Below, piece by piece: positions 1-12,977 of a DNA stretch of 64,000 nucleotides. The notes beneath the pieces were generated by a model, which was not told where the DNA came from, did no database searches, and saw nothing but the letters and a program-made list of their open reading frames with translations. Source of the DNA: Siphonodentalium dalli (lineage: Eukaryota; Mollusca; Scaphopoda; Gadilida; Siphonodentaliidae); assembly GCA_032622095.1 (NCBI GenBank), contig CP136069.1:46414194-46478193 (forward strand). Direction: 5' to 3'. Position numbers and translations under genes: made by a program. The number at the start of each line of letters is the position of its first letter. Position 1 is the first letter of the stretch.

Positions 1-947
1 ATACCACCGAATGGTTCTAACTCACCTGTGCCCAGCATAGAGGTATCTGAAATGTGCTGAGAGTCAGTTATATATTTACGGACATCGGGAAAATATTGCT
101 CATCCATAATTATATGTGGTTGAGATTTATCATTATATAAGGACCCCATCTGCCCGGTGTTGCCGGTGAGGCCCGTTTCATAACCTGAAAACAAATAATT
201 CATTGTACTCACATCAAGGTCATTGGCACATTTACCTGCAATTCGCCCATGTCCAACATCATCGGAAGGGTTGATATAACTTACTGAGAATAAGTCATTT
301 AAGGACGTACCCACATCATCGATATCGTATAATATCGTATTTGGTGTGCTGTCTGATTTCGGTGACTGGTCAACAATATTCACACAGGTGTTTACACTGC
401 CCTCAACTGGTTTATTGGGAGATTCATATGTATGATACATTACTTGCTTTGAAGGCACATAAAAGGGTAACTCACGACACCACGCGTCAGGATATCGCGT
501 AGCATTAGTGTCAAGTACAATGTCATTTGAATCCACCGCGGTTGCATGTGCAGCAATTACAATAGATGTATTTACTTCCACTTTACTACAGCGCTCAATA
601 ACTTGTGATTCACACACTGATTCACACAGTGACAACTTGTTACATATATCCTCATCGAGGGATAGTTTATATTTACAATCATCGTTAGTTACATTGTGTT
701 TGCTGTGAGCTTTATCAGATTTAAGAGGGGGACTTGAATAGTCACTCTGAACACCGGAAACAATGTCAATAGTTGAGTCGTGCTCGATGCATTTTAAAAC
801 TGAGTCAGTATTATCTGCACATGCATACAACAACCTGTGTGAACTTATGGACCTATCATCGAGAATCAGACAACAATATGAACATTTACAACACTGAGAA
901 CAAATTCGGGATTTAGTTCTCGTGCAGTTATCGTAGTTACATGTACA
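1..947 (-). CDS. Partial coding exon of an unrecognised protein, running off the left edge
   Basis: Reading the minus strand from an in-frame TGA at 948-950 to the window edge gives 315 codons without a stop, very unlikely by chance in sequence this AT-rich. It starts with a cysteine-rich stretch (CTCNYDNCTRTKSRICSQCC, then KCSYCC) that could bind zinc or form disulfides. An acidic, Ser/Asp/Asn-rich, low-hydrophobicity region follows, with no obvious membrane segment. There is no in-frame ATG near the upstream end. A good splice acceptor (pyrimidine-rich then CAG, AG at 894-895) lies inside the frame, so an internal exon beginning at 893 is plausible; in that case the first half of the Cys cluster is intronic. 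I recognise no family. It lies just outside the segmental duplication. It could also be a retroelement ORF1 or a domesticated transposon protein. Confidence 0.6.
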
Positions 948-1020
948 TCAATCATGTTTCGGAGCCTTGTTTTCTGGGCTCTCAGTGCGCTCGCTCAGTC
1001 GACGTTTTCTGACAGATATG

Positions 1021-4000
1021 TCATGTTGCAACTTCCATATTGACAATGCAAATAAACTATTCAATTGTCTCTCATACAAGTCGCGATGTCTGTAAGTTGC
1101 CCTTGAAAGCGTCCTGCTAAATTTCCATTATAAATAGTGAGTGTGTGATGGTATCTGTGGATATTCTTCAAGATTCTGATTTTCAATATTTATTCACAAT
1201 TCGCGACAACGCGACAAATGGAACATGAGGTACACACATTTATATCCAAAGAATATCATTTATCAGGTGCAGGTAAACATGTTAAACAATATTTCACCTC
1301 GCCCAGAAATGGATTAGCATTTAAATTCACAGTGATAGGCATACACATAGCAGTTCCATTGACCAATACAAACTTTACAGTGTTATTAACTCTTTACCTG
1401 CCATACATTTGTGATAGAACTTCATTAAATATATTAGCAGGTTTCGCCAGGTCATATTTTTATGGTCACAAATTTTCAACAAATCGCTTCATAAAGATAT
1501 CTTACTTTTACTATTACACTCGAATGTTAAAGCGCATTCCCAAATTATATCTCAGACTTATTACCATCGTGTTATGTTGTTTGTTCTTGGATAGATCATT
1601 CCATGAATATCTACTGTGGCTATGCGCTCGTAGATATCATAATCCACCCGTTCTAAACAGGTGACTATGTGGTGTTCTGACCTCGTCTGACGGGGAACTT
1701 TATAACATTGAACAAACAACGCGAGGAATATATTTCTTTGTTAATACTTTATCCTTAATAATCTATTTCGCAGTAGTGATGGTCCCAGCTCCGGATTTGT
1801 GAGTCGATACAGCAATAAACATTGAATTGTTTCACGGCAGAAATTTATAGTGAGCGGTGTAATTCAGAATTGGCTCAACAATATCACCCAACTCGTGCAA
1901 TACCGACCTGGATCTCCACCTACAGTGAAATAAATTATTAAGGAGCAGGTATTTAACTGATAAAAAATATATTACCTGCACTCTTTTTTTCTATGTTATA
2001 AACTTCCCTTCAGAACATAAAAACAATTCCCATATTTTGAACTGGTAGAGTGCGGGCGTGGCCTGAATAGAGATTCATGGCATGATCTAGTTCTTGGGGA
2101 AATTCGCGAGCCTTGTACTACTCCACAGGCATAGTCGTTAAGAAAACAAGTAATTAAACAAAAAATAAAACCTAGCACTCCACTTCTTTAATTCTGATAT
2201 TTTTAATTGATATTTTACTCGTTGTTCTTAATGAGAAGTCCTTGTGATTAGGATATACATAAATTGATTGACAATTAATGTTCGTATTGTTCCATTCGCA
2301 TGGTACGCAGCTAATTGGCTACATTCTGTCTGGCTGTAATTAGGGTCGGACGCAATGTAACTTCTTGCTCTTAATTGTCCGTTACGTTGAGGTCATTTCG
2401 ATGTTCCTGTCGTAACCTTCGATGTTGTTTTCAATGTCTATGAAATATAATTGGTTTCGAATTAACGTAATTTAAAAAAGGAAAGTACCAGTGACACCGT
2501 AGCTCAACTTGGTGAGGCGTTAATAATGTTATGCTGAGCAGTCAATAGAATGATAAAGAAGGAAAGTAAAAAAGTTTCAGTTAAAGGATTGTATTGTGAA
2601 AATGAAATTAATGTCATTTCAAACATTTATAAAATAAATGTGGGCTGGTAGGTGTGCAGATGTATTCAAATGTGAAATTCATTCGAAAAAAAATTGGACC
2701 ACTCCCATCATAGATGTCACACCAAAGAACCAAATGAATCTTGATGATGATCGCGTATAATGGATGTGGCGTGTAGGTTGTGCCGGTGGCCATGTTTTTC
2801 TTCGAAAATCGTTCAAATTCGATATCTCCCATCTAGAGATGATCCTAATCATGCCTGTATATTATCAAAACATTTCTTTGATATATGCAGGGTTTGCCGA
2901 TTGATTAAAAATTTGAAATCAAAGATGGCGGCTGCTGGCTATGTCTTTCGGATTTCGAAAATAATGGATAGCTCCCATCTAGATGTCACCCCGAGTAAAA
3001 TCAAAGCTGGCTGCCGGCGTCCATGTTTTTTTTCAACGAATTACGGAAATAATCGATGTCACCCATTTACATCTGGAGGGCACCCCGATTATCCATATGA
3101 AGTTTGTTGGCGATCAGATGATGGATGTGCCTGTAGTGTGTGCCAAAGGATTCAGTCATGCAAACAAAATCGAAAATTGTCCACATTTGATAGCTCCCAT
3201 CTAGCGGTGACCTTAAACACGCCTGTAAATTTTCAAAACATTTCTCCAATAAATGCGGCATAAATACCCCATTCTCCCCTGAAGTGAAAATAAGTATTTC
3301 ATGCATGTATCGACTTTGATCATGACAAAAAGTAAGCATTAATAATTTAAAGGGGTACTGAACACTAAATCCGATCATTTATGGCACCATCCCCTTTTAT
3401 ACTCGAGGCATTAAGGCCCCTCCCCCCATTCGCGAATTTTCAAAAAATCTGTAATAACAACTCTTTACCCTCACAATATGAAAAATTCGAAAAAAAAGGT
3501 GATTTAAAAACCAATAAACCATTTTTTTTCATGCAGGTCGATAAACAGTTTGACAAGATATATTTTCAAAATACACACTGCATTATCTGGATTATGAACC
3601 CAACAATCTTAAATCATGACTGCCTGAGTCTGAGTCTGAGAAAATAAATAAAACATTTTTCATGACATGTTTTTTTTTGTGCCAATGATCGTTTCTGATA
3701 AAGAGTGTTCGCTTCTTAAAAGCAGTAGATAATATTATGTCTACGTAATTTGGAAGGAGGTATAAAATAGGTTGACAAATACAACAAATATTGAAATTCC
3801 GGCTTCATATGCTCTGAAAAATACTTGCCATTGTCACAGCCAATTTTCCAGCTGTTTTAAATTTTTCGCACATACGCGAAATAAACGTGCTTATTTCTAC
3901 CATATGAGTAATAGACCTACACGGAACGCTCTTTTCTGTTCCATGCCGTGCAAATGGATGTTTTTGTTTGGGACCCAAACATGGTGTACACAGTTGTATT

Positions 4001-4640
4001 TTTCATAAGTTTATTGCGTCTTTCTGTGAAATATAATGCTCGTAGAAAGGTAGTTAAAGTATTGATCGACCTATTTCGATATCGGGGGAAATTCAAAAGC
4101 CAATATTATTAGCGGTATTTTTGGAAAGCATGTTTTTAACCTTTTTTTACTGAATGGATTCTCGCATCAGTCGTAAACGTATACATTGGAAAGGTATATT
4201 ATTCATCTGGAGGGATGTCCATGAAAGTGAAGCAGACGACCGATAATACAATTGCAATAGGATCCCGTTTGCTTAATTAATTTACCATCTGAACATTTCC
4301 TAAGGGAACTTCCCGTCAAAATAGTACAGAAACGATTAAACAAAATTATATCCTTTTGTGCCGACGTCTTGGCAATATTAGATAACCTGGTGCGCCTAGT
4401 CCCATACAGAAATTCGATGATGAATAGTCAGCTCAAAGAGTCCCCGAGCACTTGATGTGTAACATAAAATACATAGAACATGCACACAGTGCAGTACAGT
4501 AACAATACGCGGAATGAATGTTTGTGTTATCGTTAACCTAGGCTTTCTCTGGGACATTTCCTTTAGCGATGATTGGTTCATACCGGAAACTAATATGATC
4601 ATACGCGACACTCATTGGAGCAACCACGCATGCATTCTGT
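1021..4640. repeat. Segmental duplication, Block 1 segment A (partner 29,697-34,185)
   Basis: From the motif TCATGTTGCAACTTCC onward this segment matches the partner in the same order and orientation, with scattered substitutions and small indels. Differences include a 1.36 kb element present only in the partner (empty site here: TTA at 2,228-2,230) and roughly 200 bases at 2,455-2,660 present only here. Homology ends near 4,640, after the shared GTGAGTTAA. No gene is evident. The longest reading frame, 1,218-1,664, is broken in the partner by frame-changing indels, so I treat it as non-coding. Confidence 0.88.
2640..3270. repeat. Imperfect tandem repeat with AAGATGGCGGC-type core
   Basis: Degenerate units of about 150-160 bases share an AAATCAAAGATGGCGGCTG-like core, then GCCATGTTTTT, a GAATTTCGG-like stretch, CTCCCATCTAGATGTCA and a GATCAGATGA...GTGTGCCAAAGGATT tail. 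The same family recurs at 32,500-33,470, with a related version at 18,560-19,710. Small reading frames here are by-products of the repeat. Confidence 0.7.
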
Positions 4641-5014
4641 GAGTTAACCCTTTCAGTGCCAAGTCCGATTTTTGTATCAACCCATATTTCCTTGATCATT
4701 CCGGCTTCATATGCTCTGAAAAATAATTGCCATTGTCATTACATTGATGGAAAGAGCTCTTAGCTCACACTCTTCAGTCCTCAAACTAAATCTAAGTAAA
4801 TTCGTCGCACTGAAGACCTCTGTCAAAATATATATGAGATTACAAGTACCATAGTCTTATACATTAAATACGTTGATACCAAATTCCGAACAGAATAAAT
4901 TACTACAATTATTTCTTAGACGGCTGTGTAAAATATTAAATTTCCTCGGCCAACGTTAAAGAACATTGGAGGTTTGAGTTTCGTCATAGTCTTTGACATA
5001 GTTTAGATCATTTC
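3271..5014. other. No gene seen; 3' part of segment A plus spacer
   Basis: AT-rich DNA with homopolymer runs. The part from about 3,930 to 4,640 is repeated at 33,500-34,185. Several short reading frames are not conserved between the two copies. Confidence 0.5.
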
Positions 5015-6630
5015 TTATTGTGGGAGGGGGGGCTCAGATTTAAGTGATATGCATGTTGCATCCCATTGTTCAACCATGGTGGGTATAAATGTATTATCCA
5101 TGTGTTTGGTACGACATAGATCGGTTCTTAATCTAAGTGGATGTCGGACTGAATAGTTTACATGTTGTTGAACAGTTGATGGCAGGAGATCTGATACATA
5201 TCTAGGGGCTTTGATGTCATTATTTAGAAGCCATGTGCGAATGTTGTGGTATATTCTTCTGCCGGCCAAGGGAGGCCATGTTAATTCTAACACAAACTCT
5301 GTCATTGGATACAGACTGAGTTCGACCGGAGCCAATTCTGCTTGCATCAGCATGTATACCATAATGTTTGGTTAAAAGTGTTTGTTTTGCTTTTTTCCCA
5401 TACTACATCTCCATTATGGTGAGAAAATATGTTTTAAACATAATTTCAATAGTTTTACGGTTAACACTAAAATTTCTGTCTCCGAAGCTGAAAAAGACGA
5501 CTTGAGACTATTACAGATTTCGTTGATATGAGCATCCCACTTCAAATTTAAACTGTATTGTTTCACCTAAGTGTCTGTGACTGCATACTTGTTCGATGGG
5601 TTCATTACCTATGCTCAAGTTTAATGTGCCTTTTGATGGGGTAAGTGACTTAATCATTTATTTCGTTTTTGTAACATTAAAAGTGACCAACCACTGGTCC
5701 GACCTAATTGATACTCTGTCAATGTAATTTTTGAGAACTCCAGTTTAATAAAAATTGTTTGGAGAAAAAGCATGTATCATCTGCATACATCCGAGCGGGG
5801 GATTTTATCGATGCTTCTAGAATTGAGGATATGCGGGCATAATCTGTCATAACATTACCGACGACAACCCGTTGCCTGTGGTTTAATAAAGATAAAACTG
5901 TCAATCCATGAGAGAAAATTTCCAATACTGCCGGTTTGTTCTAATTTGAAAATTAACCCTTTGTGTCACACCCTCTCAAATGCACGACTTATATCGCAGA
6001 ATATAGCACAGGTATTTGATTCTTGGTCAACTGACAAACTTAGGGAGTGACAGATTTCAAGACGTTGGAGAGAAGTACTATGTCCAGGATTAAATCCCGA
6101 TTGGTACTGATATCACATTATCCTTGTAGATATGTTCAGATATGTATTTGAGTACTACTTTATCAAATACCTTACATATAGATATTAGCCTGTAGTCTTC
6201 GCTTGTAGATCGATCTGACTTCTCAAAGATTGGCATAACGTTAGCTCGTTTCCAGAGGTCATGAAAAATACAAGTATCTAAAGATTTTTTTTTTTTTTAA
6301 TTTAAAGTGGAAGTATTATCTCTGGCAATGTATCTTTAAGCATTTTTGCTGTGATTCCGTCATGGCCAGCGGCTTTCTTTGTATTAAGATAATTAATAGC
6401 CGTTAATATATCATCCGACTTGATGTCTAGCTCGTTCAATTCGGATTTGCATAACCTTTGTGTTGCGGTAAAGAACATTGCGAGTCATCAACACACGAAA
6501 TGCCAACAAATATGTTATTTGGCAAACATGCTTTGTCAAAGTCATCAGAAATAAGTTCTCCATTTTGGGATCGTGTAGTTGAGGCATTCACTCTTTCGAT
6601 TTTGGGTCCATTAGCGACCATAGCTTGCTC
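5015..6630 (-). pseudogene. Degraded non-LTR retrotransposon (CR1/jockey-like LINE), reverse transcriptase part
   Basis: Minus-strand reading in shifting frames gives the landmarks of a LINE ORF2 in order. At 6,436-6,621 is the linker before the RT. At about 6,340-6,420 is KKAAGHDGIT, the first RT block. At about 6,210-6,270 is a LWKRANVMPIF-like block. At 5,719-5,925 is YADDT, the catalytic box. At 5,015-5,362 is the C-terminal region with SVRHPLRLRTD and a FIP..VEQWDA motif. In-frame stops, frameshifts and an internal deletion just before YADDT show that it is dead. It is absent from Block 2, where other DNA occupies this interval. Confidence 0.8.
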
Positions 6631-6639
6631 TCACCCCGA

Positions 6640-7500
6640 TAAATTTAATAGAAATTCCGACTCATTTCCGATTTTATCATATATATAGTAGACACTTTTG
6701 ACGATAAGTAGTTCGTTTGAAACATAATTATCAGTCATAGATGGCGGATAATGCGTGTATCAATAGAAAAATAAATGTTTAATTAACCATACAATTGTCT
6801 AGCCTACAGGGGTTCGCAAAAATACTATATGCGTCCAAGTGTGGGTACCCACCGTAATTTTGGGTATCAACGCCGCAGATAGATCCTACGATGAGATGTC
6901 GCCAAACCAGAGCTCGTATGTCAAAGAAGCGAATGATATGCTTCACGTTTTGACCGTTTCTGCTTGAAATTATCCCAATTATCATTCGGACAGGCCGGCA
7001 CATGGATCATCTTTAGGGTGGGGGCGCATGTTCAAGGGTAAAAACGTTTATGTTTGTTTGTGTTTTATGTTCTAATATCAGGCTATTATGTGTTATTCGA
7101 CATGATAGGCCGGGAACTGTACAGCGAATGGAAACATTAAATCAGTGTAAATCATGAGTTAGCATGGACGTGGATAGAGGGTCCCTGTTAAGGATGTTCA
7201 CCTATAGTTTATAAATGCACCCCCTTCCAGTAACTTCTATTTGCACCCCCATGTTAGGTTCCAGTTTTCATCGAGTTTACAACTGGTTCTTCCAACTGCT
7301 GGATATGACAACCCATAAGTTTAGATTTTTTCATCTGGTGACCGTTTCAGTTCACAAATATGGCCGAAATTATTTAAATTATCTAAATATGCCCAGTATG
7401 TTCGTGGATATAGAGCACGCATAATTATTTTTCTTTTCTTGCGATGTTTTGTATCAGAATTAGCATTATAAATTGCTCGCTTGATTACCGCCACGTGCTA
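6640..7500. other. Spacer between two LINE fragments; nothing recognised
   Basis: No homology to other parts of the window was noticed and no coding signal seen. Two overlapping LINE fragments that both carry the KKAAGHDG block lie on either side, so this is either the junction of two insertions or unrelated DNA placed between them. Confidence 0.4.
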
Positions 7501-7539
7501 GTGTATGTTTTCATTGTTGAATGGTTTGACCGAGGTTGA

Positions 7540-8640
7540 GAGACACCCCAACAAAAAAATCCTGTCCCTGGTGACAAATGCATTTACGATGCATGACACG
7601 GATATTGGCCTGTAGTTTTCGCTTCTATGTCGATCTGATTTCTTAAAGATTGGTATAACGTTAGCTCGTTTCCAGAGGTCGGGAAAATACAAGTCTCTAA
7701 AGATTTTTTAAACAAAATTTCAAGTGCAGGTATTATCTCTGAAAATATACCTGTAAACACTTGTGATTCCATCATGGCCAGCGGCTTTCTTTGTATTAGG
7801 AGAATTAAAAGCCGTTAATTTACCATCCGACTTGATATCTAGCTCATTAAATTCGGAATTGCATAACTTTTGTGGTTGCGGTAAAGAACATTGCGAATCA
7901 TCAAGACTTTACTTTTTGCCAGAAATATTTCTATGACGGATGAGATTGAATCAATTTGAATGTTAATTTGTGTAATATCCCCATGTTGTCGCTCAGCAAA
8001 TTTGATTCGGTTATAGACTTTGTTTCTTATTTTTTTTTGCATTCTGCCAAATCATTATCCCTATTTTCAGTGCTTATATTTTGGGCGAAATAATACTCGC
8101 GATGTAGGAACTGCTTGATTCATAATTTCTATATATCTCTCAGTAAAGTTTCAACAACCTCATTCACATCACCTGTGTTTTAATTATTCAAGCCAATCAC
8201 TGTTCCCAATCAATTCTCTTGCTGTACAGCAGTCCGCTTTATTGTAATTTCGAACTGTTCGACAATAAGACTTTCTCCCTCCAAGTTCAAATTTAAAGGT
8301 AGCGGTAATGATCAGATATCTCTAAGTCTAATACTTCTGAATGATAGCAATGTACAGTGTCACTGACTACAATTGGAGTATAACTTAAGATAAGCGCTGA
8401 ACCGCTTCTTGTTAGACTATCTCATAAACTAAATTCAATGCTTTGTCTGATGTACAATAATTAAGGGTCGAATACATACTGTTTAAACCAAGATGTGAAG
8501 TAGTCAATTTTATTTTCATTGTGCTTTGGCAATATGCAGACCGTTGCTAAGAGGAAGTCACTTGACGAATTCGACAAAATCGATTAGGAACAGAATGTTA
8601 GCACAGTGAATCTGTTGTATTTTCTGTGTATTTTCGTTCA
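7540..8640 (-). pseudogene. Second degraded LINE copy: endonuclease C-terminus to RT block 1-2
   Basis: In minus orientation the end of an endonuclease domain (DSLTRSGSALI ... EISDHY) lies at about 8,250-8,640. A basic linker (RNKVYNRIKFAERQ) follows at 7,839-8,042, then KKAAGHDGIT near 7,770-7,830 and LWKRANVIPIFKKSDRH with NYRPISV at 7,600-7,690. Stops and frameshifts interrupt it. The part from 7,832 on is shared with 42,434-44,935, so this LINE predates the duplication. The Block 1 copy has lost about 115 bases near 7,907 that Block 2 keeps. Confidence 0.78.
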
Positions 8641-8682
8641 TTAGTATAAAATCATGACAACTTGTGAGCAACAATTGATTGA

Positions 8683-11085
8683 GAATGGATACACACACTT
8701 GTATGTAATTTCTGTATGAAAATTACATGTATTTTACATTGTCACACCATTCATTGATAACACTAATCACATGCGCGTTAGAGGATCATCGTTAACAGAC
8801 GAGACAAGTGAGTAGTTATATGTAAACGATTGTCGAACTGACAGCTATCCGGAAATATAATTTAGGCCAGTCATAAACATGTCGTGAACCTTTCTACTAT
8901 AAATTACAATACAAATTTATGCAAATAGCCAGAGTCTGCGCTTTATTGTGCAAAGAGGCATATCACAAACAGCTGGTATTATTCCTGCGTTAAAACAGAG
9001 ATGAAACCCAATTCTTTGGGAAAATTAACCCTCTGAAAGCATGAAACAATACCTCATACATGACATGGATATAACATGAATAAATTTGTATCATGACAAA
9101 GTAATATAATATACAATGTTCTACTCGTGTGCATGTATCAGATTTTTTTTTTGGTTCTGTTTTTGCCTTTATTGTATGCTATACTTTTGTATAATATATT
9201 TGTTGTGGAACCATGCGCGGAAAGCAGACTGGCTAAAGTGATCTATTTCACTCATAACGCCTAAGTCGTAAACATATTTCAATTGTAATACTGCTCACTC
9301 ATAATATAGCTTGACAAATCATGCAGTCACCGAACGAGCGCTCAACACATTTCGGTGACCATTCAATTGTAATCACTCGTATCCATATAGACAAAAGTTT
9401 TGATACTATTCTTCGAAACGTAAAAAACTATTATTATCGCATGGATACCGACATGAATCAAGTCTGGCTGATACGTAGGATTTTGTTAATGCATGACCGC
9501 ATGGTGAATCCCATGTTAAGAGAACGTGCATGATGTATGTATGCGATTTGTATGTTATTTCTAGAGATTCCCATGTCATCAATGCAGGGACGCGGCTAGA
9601 GGGTCTCCGTTGGGGGGGGTGTCCACCTTGGGAATTTCCGACTGCACCCCCCCCCCTTGAGTCAGAATCAGACCAACAGACCAACACACAAGGTTTTGCA
9701 TAATTGCACTCCCGGTATGAGAACATTCAGATATTTTAACCTGAAAATTGCAAACAAAAAACAACTAGTGGCCTAAGTCCAGACAAATGCACACAGCTAC
9801 GGACAAGAGACCAGGACAACCATGGTCGGCCCGGTAAGAAAATTTTGAAAACTATACAAGAAAATCGCAAATCCTAGCATCTAGACTGGCCTCAACTGAA
9901 ACTTTCTTAGTGATGGAAATTTCAAACCTCATACTCCACTCAGGTTGGACAATTCTTCAACTGATGATCATTTCTGTCCGCAAGTTTGACCAAATGTAGT
10001 AAAATATTGTTTTGCTAAACTAATTAGTAGTTTTGTATTGGCCATGGGGATGGGGCAATGACACACCGGGCGACCATGGTTCGGCCCGGTGTGCGAAATT
10101 TTTTTAATCTGAACAAGAAAATCGCAAAATCCAGACTAGCCTCAAGCCTTCCAACTGTTGGAAATTTCAAACCATAGACCCTCACTTAAGTTGGAAAATT
10201 TCCAACTGATGACAATTCTAATGATAATGTTGACCAAATGTATGACAATATTGTTTTCTTAAATTAACTAGAAGTTTTTGACTGGCCACGGGGGAGGGAC
10301 CAGGACACAAGCTTTCCTAGTGTTGGAAATTTCCAACCTGTCACCCCCCCCCCCCCTAAGGTTGGAAAATTTCCAACTGATGACCATTTCTGTCCAAATT
10401 TTTGACAAAAAATAGGAACATATGCCAATATTGGTCCAAAAACAATAAATTCCCCCCAATTAATTGTTTTATATTCCAACTAATGTTTTGGCAGGTATGA
10501 ACTTTCCAACTGTTGAAAAGTTTGACCAAAGTTGGGGGGTGAGACACACAAACCCCCTGTCGCCACGTCTCTGCATCAATGTTCATCAATCTAATCGACA
10601 CAGAGTCAGGATGATATTTGATTTTTCGACTATGAACTCAAATTTTAACAAACCGATATGGTGTTCTCGTGCCTTGAATAACATGCATGGAACATTTCAG
10701 AAAGAAACTACTGGTAGGCTGAGAATGCTCGGATATTTTGAGGCAGAGCTATAGTGATACGTGCATCGTGTCGTTGCTTTAAAAAAGAGTGACACCCCTA
10801 CCACTGTTCAGCCAGTATTTATAAAAGAATATCTGTTTCTCAAGCCAAAGGTTGAACATATTCCTTGCTGTCACAATGTTTGCCTATATACAGGTTTGAA
10901 TTGGAACATGTTCGAGTTAAGGGCTCCTGTAAATTCCCACTTAATAAGAACTAGAACTCCGTGTGGTCAACCGCATGCCTAATGATTGGGTTGTCAGTAG
11001 ACAAATATTACATGATCTGTAATTTCCATGTAAGTAACCAAATACACTATATTTACAGGGATTACATGCATGTGTGTATCCACCA
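8683..11085. mobile_element. Harbinger-like non-autonomous DNA transposon, family H1, Block 1 copy
   Basis: Ends are inverted copies of a TGGATACACAC...TGTATGTAAT sequence, the same family as 30,869-32,232. In the Block 2 counterpart (45,025-46,433) both flanks are TAA, a three-base target duplication typical of PIF/Harbinger. No transposase is seen. A 991-base element is nested at 9,584-10,574. The small frame near 10,580-10,754 is shared with Block 2, but that reflects the duplication rather than coding constraint. Confidence 0.7.
9584..10574. mobile_element. Inserted DNA element with ATCAAT target duplication
   Basis: Block 2 has the empty site (ATCAAT at 45,917-45,922). Here ATCAAT flanks both ends (9,578-9,583 and 10,575-10,580). 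Ends are imperfect inverted repeats, GCAGGGACGCGGC versus GCAGAGACGTGGC. The interior has C/G homopolymer tracts and about three diverged units of roughly 240 bases containing GGTTGGAAAATTTCCAACTG-like palindromic motifs and CCATGGTCGGCCCGG. No coding region seen. Confidence 0.75.
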
Positions 11086-11280
11086 TAACCATTGTTTGAA
11101 AATATTCAAAAGACATGCTGTCAAATTCAATTTCCTTTGCCACGTTCTGCCAACTGTTTTAGATTTGGTCTTACGGCCTTGTGTTGTCTGTCAAACTGCA
11201 GCCTATTAGTCCACTATAATTATATTATAATATGTATACCTACATGCTGCACTTGTACATACACAACTACCAATTTGATA

Positions 11281-11925
11281 ACCCTTTCTATTCTATATCA
11301 TCATTGACGAGTAGTTATCAATATAGGAAATGTTCAGATAGTTTGTTGAACTTATTATACAAACATGTGTCCAATAAATAGAACACCTTCTGTACTTGTA
11401 TTTATTACACGCTTGTTCCTAGAAGTACAGTGTTATTGCTGTTCCATATTTACATATCCGTATGGAACGTACGTTCCATACGCATGACGTACGTTGACGT
11501 AAAATGACGTGCATGACGTTCGCCTCAACCATGAAACTGGAACTATTTAAATAAAAGAATCATCACACATGACAAACACGACCTGTATGTACCTAAATAA
11601 ACATTCTAATCATGTATGTTTAATGCACGGATTCTAGGACGCGAAGCGTGTAATAAACGCAGAACGACACGATGTGTAAATGGGTTTGTCGATACGGCAC
11701 TCGTGCTGTCGCAGAAGTATAGAACTCGAGGCGCAAGCGCATCTCGTTCTATCCTTCCGCGACAGCACTCGTGCCGTATCGACAAACACATTTACACATC
11801 GTGTCGTTCTGTGTATTTATCTGCCGTTTGCTTTTATCACCTGTACATCCCTGAAAATAAATAACAGACTATTCCTATGTACACTTTATAACTGACTGGG
11901 TGAATCCATTTAGTATAGAAAGGGT
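11281..11925. mobile_element. TA-flanked TIR element, Block 1 copy (partner 46,629-47,545)
   Basis: Inverted terminal sequence ACCCTTTCTATACTAAAT is perfect in Block 2 and has two mismatches here. Both ends are flanked by TA. The element contains the foldback hairpin family F (from about 11,400). Block 2 additionally contains a LINE C-terminal fragment, apparently deleted here. Confidence 0.6.
11661..11811. repeat. Long near-perfect hairpin, foldback family F, copy 1
   Basis: The left arm from AGAACGACACGATGTGTAAA is repeated in inverse at the right end (TTTACACATCGTGTCGTTCT). The stem is roughly 70 bases with few mismatches around a short GAGGCGCAAGCGC-containing loop. Other copies are at 47,294-47,434 and 59,959-60,114. 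The overlapping small reading frames on both strands are a by-product of the palindrome. Confidence 0.85.
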
Positions 11926-12650
11926 TAACGCAACTCGTCCTCCGGTATTCAGCACTCGCGCACTGTGGAATACTATAAACACACCTTTGTATATTGCAGT
12001 CTGGTAATCTATTTAACAGAATCAATACCACGCACGTCTCAGCAGGAACATGCCACCTCCTCAGTGTCACAATATCATGGTTGTTGTCAGTATTGTCATT
12101 ATATACCCGATTTATAAACGGTTCCCACCCATCGGCCAATTAAAGCGCTCCAATTAATGAGCAATATCTACTGTCAGCCTGTTATCACGGAAATAATCCC
12201 ATTGCGAACGTATTTCATAGGACTGAGATTAGCTTATAATGGCATTATTTAGATGTGCAATATGTCAAACGCTTGTTATTAAAATAGCCCTATATGGGGA
12301 TATTTCAATTTGAAATAAGCCCGTATTGTACTTATTTTCAAGAGATCAGGCTGGAAAATAACACGAATAAACCAATTCACGACATACCAGATGCATATAC
12401 TGTGGTTTCACTGTGGCCGTGCCATCTAACGAAATAACGGTATTAGTCAACTATGCGCTTTTTTACGAATCAAAATTTTTTCATTCGAGCCCCGACCGCC
12501 GGTGGGATCGCTCTGAACATCGCCCACATGGCTGTCGCATTACTGACTTCGGCGGATTATGGATACTTCTATTGTCCCCGCTGATGTCAGGCTGCTCGCA
12601 CTGAGCTCAATCAACGTGGATCACTGCCTGAACCGGACTCTAAGGGTCAA
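11926..12650. other. No gene seen; duplicated in Block 2 at 47,546-48,270
   Basis: Collinear with the partner. Contains scattered microsatellite-like and A/T tracts but no coding or RNA-gene signal. Confidence 0.5.
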
Positions 12651-12977
12651 TTCACACCGGGCGCGATTTTTACGGCCGTTTTCTGTCGTCCGTAAGATCG
12701 TTCCACACCGGGCGCGAGCGAGCGATTTTTACGGCCGTTTTCTGACATCCGTAGCAGTTCAAAGCGCGCGATTTTTATGTTCACACCGCAAGCGACCGAC
12801 TCGCTGACCACGAGGCGATTATAGCAGTGATTTTATGCTTCGCCGAATTCTCGCTTTGTTGCAAACCAGCGAGATAATTGGACCGCTCTCAAATAGGGTG
12901 TTTATACGACCGTAATTTTTCTATTTGATGACGGCACACTGATTTGTCGCCGCGATAATGGAGAACTTTAGCGAGAG

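Noticed and set aside
1218-1664. 148-codon frame as a gene
   Set aside because: The Block 2 copy has indels that change the frame, and no domain is recognised.
2490-2530. tRNA A-box-like GTAGCTCAACTTGGTGAGGCG, suggesting a tRNA or tRNA-derived SINE in a Block-1-only stretch
   Set aside because: No B box or cloverleaf follows, and no second copy exists in the window to define SINE ends.
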